Source of the DNA: Bordetella parapertussis
Lineage (GTDB): Bacteria; Pseudomonadota; Gammaproteobacteria; Burkholderiales; Burkholderiaceae_B
DNA length: 9,948 bases
Assembly (NCBI GenBank): GCA_945883615.1
Contig: CAMCYB010000059.1
Coordinates: forward strand, 1 to 9,948
Direction of reading: 5' to 3'
This document shows positions 7,472-9,948 of the stretch, piece after piece; within the stretch, counting starts at the first letter, position 1; each line of letters opens with the position of its first letter. The translations under genes were made by a program, and so were the position numbers. The notes beneath the pieces were generated by a model. That model searched no databases. It saw only the letters and a program-made list of their open reading frames with translations, and was not told the origin of the DNA.

Positions 7472-8737
7472 TTATGGCATCGCAACACGTTGCTTTAGCC
7501 AATCAAAATAGGGTTTTAAATTTACCCATCCTGCCACATCAGCCGCGACGGCTTCGCCTGAGATCGGCCGCTTAATAAACGTTTCAACCTCTTGACGCAA
7601 ACGTGTTCCAAGATGTGCAATTTGACCCTGCAATAACTCTCCAACCCGACGATCTTTACCTAACATTGCCCCCCAAAAGCGATGTCCCTCTTGATGTAAA
7701 ACTGGCGTTTGGCTGGCTGCTTCAATGGGTAAGTCTGCTTTGTCGTCATAGACGTCAACACCCGCCTGTTTAGCTTGGTTAAACATCCATCGCAAAGCCA
7801 CCTCAGATAAATCACCCGGTGTTGAGCCCGGTGAAGTCCATGCGGTCAAATACCCCCCACCAATGTCAGCATGCGCACCAACAAACGCTTTTTCAGTCAC
7901 CTGTGAACCCACTGCCGCTGTTAGGGGGAAAGCCCATCGAAACTCATGCAAAGCGACAGCATGTGAGACGTTTTTAAAAGAAGCAGGAATGGTTAGGTTA
8001 TAAGTTTGATCTGTTAGGCCCAACAAATGAAATTGAGCGACGGTATCAAATAAACCTAAAAACCTTAAATCGACACAAGTGGTAATTTTTCCCAGTTGAG
8101 GGTGTTCATACCAAAACCGACCCGCTTTCACGTTTTGCGATATCTTATTTGCAAAGTGTCGAGCCAGTGCGGCCCCCCTTGAAAAACCCACCACATCAAT
8201 GGCTGTTACACCCTCATTTTGCTGCGCTAGTGTCTGCAATAGCTTTTGCCATTGAATCGCAACCCGCTGCCCAGCAGACCAGGCTAAAGCCACATCCGTT
8301 GCATCTGCTTCTTGTTTGAGACCAAGAGCTCGGCCTGGCCCAGGCAAATAATAAACCTCACCCTTTCGATAACCTTGGGTAAAGCGCCAAACATTAGTTA
8401 AAGATGAGGCGTCATTACCCGTGCCATCAAATGCAAAGAGTATGCGTTTAATGGGCTGCTTTGCGGTTTGCTTTACGGACTGCTTCAAATCACTTTTTTT
8501 GTCGTTAACCTCGTTTGTTTGCACACTTTCTTGTCTGACACTTTCTTCTTGGCAGGGTGTTACAACAGACTCTGCAACATGATCAGCTGGTTTGTAAACG
8601 GGTAGGGTGAGCTTGGGTTTAGTTTGGGCTACTACAGGTAAACAGGCCTCAGCACTCAGTATTAACGGCCAGCCAAAAAAACAAGATAAACAAAATGTAC
8701 AAAATTGACACACCAACTTATATTTAAAATTGACCAT
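7472..8737 (-). CDS. DUF2235 (Tle1-like) alpha/beta-hydrolase with N-terminal export segment
   Basis: A DUF2235-family protein, the hydrolase fold of the T6SS phospholipase Tle1 and of many uncharacterised proteins. After a hydrophobic N-terminus (about 8-29) and a Lys/Gln/Ser-rich linker (about 60-97), the domain opens with RILFAFDGTGNDASSLTNVWRF (98-119). It has the nucleophile elbow GFSRGAALA (S186 as candidate nucleophile), LGLFDTVAQF (D231) and GAHADIGGGY (H289/D291 region). The triad beyond S186 is inferred. The N-terminus could be a type I signal peptide (site near AEA, residues 29-31) or a membrane anchor; C32 lacks a canonical lipobox. It carries Cys at 10, 13, 16 and 19. AAAAAAGGA precedes the ATG at 8737. 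No T6SS or immunity gene is nearby, so a secreted-effector role is not supported; an envelope lipase/esterase is the better guess. Confidence 0.82.
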   Translation of the reverse strand: MVNFKYKLVCQFCTFCLSCFFGWPLILSAEACLPVVAQTKPKLTLPVYKPADHVAESVVTPCQEESVRQESVQTNEVNDKKSDLKQSVKQTAKQPIKRILFAFDGTGNDASSLTNVWRFTQGYRKGEVYYLPGPGRALGLKQEADATDVALAWSAGQRVAIQWQKLLQTLAQQNEGVTAIDVVGFSRGAALARHFANKISQNVKAGRFWYEHPQLGKITTCVDLRFLGLFDTVAQFHLLGLTDQTYNLTIPASFKNVSHAVALHEFRWAFPLTAAVGSQVTEKAFVGAHADIGGGYLTAWTSPGSTPGDLSEVALRWMFNQAKQAGVDVYDDKADLPIEAASQTPVLHQEGHRFWGAMLGKDRRVGELLQGQIAHLGTRLRQEVETFIKRPISGEAVAADVAGWVNLKPYFDWLKQRVAMP

Positions 8738-8823
8738 AGCATTCCTTTTTTCAAGAACACTGTCTCTTAAAGTAAGTTGTATGTTTATACTAAAGTGTTG
8801 GTTTACCTATTCGGAGTCTCACT
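8738..8823. promoter_or_regulatory. Divergent DUF2235 / DUF1840 promoter region
   Basis: This 86-bp spacer separates two divergent genes. A good sigma70-type -10 (TATACT, 8786-8791) faces the DUF1840 gene. The -35 position about 17 bp upstream (TCTCTT, 8763-8768) is poor. GGAG at 8813-8816 sits 7 nt before the DUF1840 ATG. For the leftward gene only the AAAGGA Shine-Dalgarno is clear; no convincing leftward promoter was found. Confidence 0.4.
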
Positions 8824-9159
8824 ATGTTGGTTACTTTTAGCAGTAAGGTCGATGCAGATATTCTTATGCTGGGCAATCACGCCAAAGATGTTTTAAAACT
8901 TGCTGGCAAATCTTTTGGTTCTAATTTACCTGACCGGGGTGTATTTACGGCTGAACAGTTACCTGATGCCATTCACAAAATTGAAGTAGCTATTGCATCT
9001 GAAACCCCCGCGCAAGAAGACGACCCCGACGAGCCCAAACCCCACCCCATGAACGAAGCTGTTCGGCTTGGGCAACGCGCTTACCCACTTTTACAAATGA
9101 TGCGCAAAGCACAAACTGCTAGTGCCCCCGTTTTATGGGAAGTTAGCACTGGGTGGTAA
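8824..9159 (+). CDS. DUF1840 family protein
   Basis: A small soluble protein of the uncharacterised DUF1840 family, seen mostly in Betaproteobacteria. The 111 residues match the family pattern. The opening is MLVTFSSKVDADILMLGNHAKDVL. It is followed by GVFTAEQLPDAIHKIEVAIA (39-58), an acidic proline-containing linker (AQEDDPDEPKPHPM, 63-76) and a second helical block VRLGQRAYPLLQMMRKA (80-96), ending in LWEVSTGW. There are no signal peptide, membrane span or recognisable catalytic residues. The start is well supported by GGAG 7 nt upstream. Function is unknown. It is probably monocistronic: it faces away from the DUF2235 gene and is followed after 94 bp by the hip promoter region. Confidence 0.88.
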   Translation: MLVTFSSKVDADILMLGNHAKDVLKLAGKSFGSNLPDRGVFTAEQLPDAIHKIEVAIASETPAQEDDPDEPKPHPMNEAVRLGQRAYPLLQMMRKAQTASAPVLWEVSTGW

Positions 9160-9206
9160 CACCGAAATCGACCTTAGCTATATTCATTTAATTAATAAGC
9201 GTAAAA

Positions 9207-9223
9207 TATCCAAAAAACGGATA
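9207..9223. promoter_or_regulatory. HipB-type operator O1 (TATCC-N7-GGATA)
   Basis: A perfect 5-bp inverted repeat TATCC (9207-9211) and GGATA (9219-9223), separated by AAAAAAC. The half-sites are identical to those of the E. coli hip operators (TATCC-N8-GGATA), but the spacer is 7 rather than 8. It lies 30 bp upstream of the hipB start, overlaps a -10-like TAAAAT (9202-9207), and is the expected site for autorepression by HipB. Confidence 0.65.
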
Positions 9224-9232
9224 AACTGGTTT

Positions 9233-9249
9233 TATTCGAAATATGGATA
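9233..9249. promoter_or_regulatory. HipB-type operator O2 (TATTC-N7-GGATA) overlapping the hipB ribosome site
   Basis: A second, slightly degenerate copy: TATTC (9233-9237) and GGATA (9245-9249), again with a 7-base spacer. Its centre lies 26 bp from that of O1. The right half-site overlaps the only Shine-Dalgarno-like GGA before the GTG start at 9254. Two sites with identical spacing next to hipB argue for a real tandem operator array. Confidence 0.55.
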
Positions 9250-9253
9250 AAGC

Positions 9254-9505
9254 GTGAAACAGATACTTAGCCACCCTTCACAAATGGCCGTGATACTTCA
9301 TGGCGCCCGTAAATATCGAAATGTTAGCCAAAGCGATATGGCTGAACTCTTGGGTGCCAGCCAGCCCGCCATATCACGTTTAGAGCTCAACCCAGCAAAT
9401 ATTAAGCTTGGCGACTTATTGCAGATGTGCCATAAGTTAGGTCTTGAAATAACCATCAGCGAAAAACACTGCCCAAGCCACACAAATGCTCAGGCAGTGT
9501 GGTGA
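9254..9505 (+). CDS. hipB: HipB-type antitoxin / HTH transcriptional repressor
   Basis: A small DNA-binding antitoxin of the Xre/Cro HTH class that, in working hipBA systems, binds and restrains the HipA kinase and represses its own operon. The 83 residues align by eye with E. coli HipB (88) throughout. They include an N-terminal strand (KQILSHPSQ), an HTH with SQSDMAELLG and SQPAISRLE (25-44), then NPANIKLGDLLQMCHKLGLEITI (47-69) matching the dimer-forming C-terminal part. The chain ends in Trp, as does E. coli HipB, whose final Trp docks on HipA. GTG at 9254 is chosen because residues 2-10 match HipB's N-terminus; the later ATG at 9284 would drop them. Two operator-like repeats sit just upstream. 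Its stop overlaps the old hipA start (TGATG), but the partner is now broken. Confidence 0.88.
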   Translation: MKQILSHPSQMAVILHGARKYRNVSQSDMAELLGASQPAISRLELNPANIKLGDLLQMCHKLGLEITISEKHCPSHTNAQAVW

Positions 9506-9799
9506 TGGCAAAACGACACTCAGTATTTTGATAATCTACTGCCCGACAGTGATCAAATTCGTCGGCGACTCGCTCAACATTACCGTGCGCCATCAACCAA
9601 TGCATATGACTTGCTGGCACAAATTGGGCGTGACTGTGTAGGCGCTATCCAACTTCTGGCCAACGACGAATTGCCCCAGAACATCGAACAAATTGATGGC
9701 CAAGCCATGACCGAACCCGACGTGGCGCAATTGCTACGCCGAGTGAGCAATCAGGGTTTAAGTTTTGTTAATTTTGACGATGCGCCACGTGATTTAAGA
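9505..9799 (+). pseudogene. hipA: hipA toxin kinase remnant: N-terminal deletion plus IS66 truncation
   Basis: The original start is still visible: ATG at 9505-9507 overlaps the hipB stop and reads MAKRHSVF before a TGA at 9529. From about 9521 the HipA sequence continues in another frame as YFDNLLPDSDQIRRRL, then YDLLAQIGRDCVGAIQLLAN, close to E. coli HipA (FFDNLLPDS, FDLLSEIGRDSVGAV). By comparison with E. coli, where FFDNLLPDS lies near residue 60, roughly 50 codons of the N-terminal subdomain are missing and the junction is out of frame. The remnant runs to DLR at about 9799, just before the conserved HipA block that starts AGAQEK, where an IS66 end begins. The whole kinase core (ATP loop, catalytic Asp) is absent, so no HipA activity is possible from this copy. 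The remnant lies in hipB's own frame, separated from it by a single TGA. Confidence 0.85.
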
Positions 9800-9815
9800 G
9801 TAAGCGTCCAGCGAA
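9800..9815 (-). repeat. IS66 terminal inverted repeat (visible end)
   Basis: GTAAGCGTCCAGCG at 9800-9813 starts with the GTAAGCG that opens IS66-family inverted repeats. The partner repeat is outside the window, so its length and exact extent cannot be defined. Confidence 0.55.
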
Positions 9816-9849
9816 CACATATTGCCAGAACGCATGATTTTGATTTCGG

Positions 9850-9948
9850 TTAAGCAGCAACAACTTCAGGTTGCCAGCGATGTGGCAATAGTTCTTCGAT
9901 CTGACTGGCTTTCTGCGTGGGCAGTCGAGTCAGTACATCTTTGATGTA
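9850..9948 (-). CDS. tnpC: IS66-family transposase (TnpC), C-terminal 32 residues
   Basis: Translating leftwards from the window edge at 9948 to a TAA at 9852-9850 gives a fragment starting YIKDVLTRLPTQKAS and continuing IEELLPHRWQPEVVAA. The YIKDVLTRLPT and LLPHRWQP blocks are the signature of the small C-terminal domain of IS66-family DDE transposases. The catalytic core and the accessory tnpA/tnpB genes, if present, are outside the window. The frame is intact as far as visible. Confidence 0.88.
   Translation of the reverse strand, partial: YIKDVLTRLPTQKASQIEELLPHRWQPEVVAA

Larger units (their letters stand above)
9800..9948 (-). mobile_element. IS66-family insertion sequence, right end (continues beyond right edge)
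   Basis: The element begins at 9800 with GTAAGCG, the conserved terminal motif of IS66-family elements, and carries the C-terminus of an IS66 transposase on the minus strand, whose stop lies about 50 bp inside the end. This spacing and orientation suit the right end of an IS66 element, with tnpC last. It interrupts hipA. IS66 elements duplicate 8 bp of target, so the candidate flank is ATTTAAGA (9792-9799). The first bases, GTA AGC GTC, would also encode VSV, which fits HipA, so the junction could lie a few bases to the right. Confidence 0.75.

Noticed and set aside
7472..8737. DUF2235 protein as a type VI secretion effector with an immunity partner
   Set aside because: No VgrG, PAAR, adaptor or immunity gene is adjacent, and the N-terminal hydrophobic export segment argues for Sec export or membrane anchoring.
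9611..9853. A possible intact small gene starting at the ATG at 9611 (80 codons)
   Set aside because: The same frame extends upstream to 9521 with clear HipA sequence, and its last 14 or so codons lie inside the IS66 end, so it is part of the hipA remnant and not a gene of its own.
9254..9853. A HipBST-type split system with a separate short HipS subunit
   Set aside because: The remnant begins inside the HipA N-subdomain and stops at an IS end, and the leftover MAKRHSVF start is in another frame. This fits deletion and insertion better than a designed split gene; no HipT kinase is visible.

Overview
The window looks like a piece of a betaproteobacterial chromosome, most likely Burkholderiales and possibly Alcaligenaceae-like. 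The evidence is the minus-strand order argS, SPOR-domain protein, dsbA, a DUF1840 gene (a small family typical of Betaproteobacteria), and an AceK of the proteobacterial type. Base composition looks somewhat AT-leaning by eye, which is unusual for that order but not unknown. The taxonomic call is inference; no rRNA is present.

Layout from left to right. Positions 1-145 are the end of an IS5-family insertion sequence whose transposase starts at 59 and runs leftwards out of the window. aceK (isocitrate dehydrogenase kinase/phosphatase) lies at 262-2115 on the minus strand. An 87-bp divergent spacer separates it from a plus-strand pair, an MBL-fold metallohydrolase and a cystathionine beta-lyase-type PLP enzyme (metC-like), coupled by a 4-base ATGA overlap. 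These converge, with only 4 bp between stop codons, on the minus-strand set argS, SPOR protein, dsbA. Upstream of argS on the same strand is a DUF2235 (Tle1-like alpha/beta hydrolase) protein with an unusual cysteine-patterned N-terminal export segment. A second divergent spacer leads to the plus-strand DUF1840 gene.

The right end (about 9200-9948) is the most interesting part: a decayed hipBA toxin-antitoxin locus. hipB is intact and is preceded by two tandem operator-like inverted repeats. hipA keeps its start codon overlapping the hipB stop, but has lost roughly its first 50 codons by an internal deletion that also shifts the frame. It is then cut by an IS66-family element whose GTAAGCG end begins at 9800 and whose transposase C-terminus is visible on the minus strand. 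The result is an apparent orphan antitoxin/autorepressor with no functional kinase.

Most of the window is housekeeping: central carbon switching (AceK), methionine/sulfur metabolism (MetC-like), envelope thiol oxidation (DsbA), peptidoglycan binding (SPOR) and tRNA charging (ArgS). I see no convincing wholly new multi-gene system. The observations worth a second look are the hip locus with its operators, the exported DUF2235 protein, and the two IS boundaries. No tRNA, rRNA, CRISPR array or riboswitch was recognised, and no stretch longer than about 300 bases lacks a gene.
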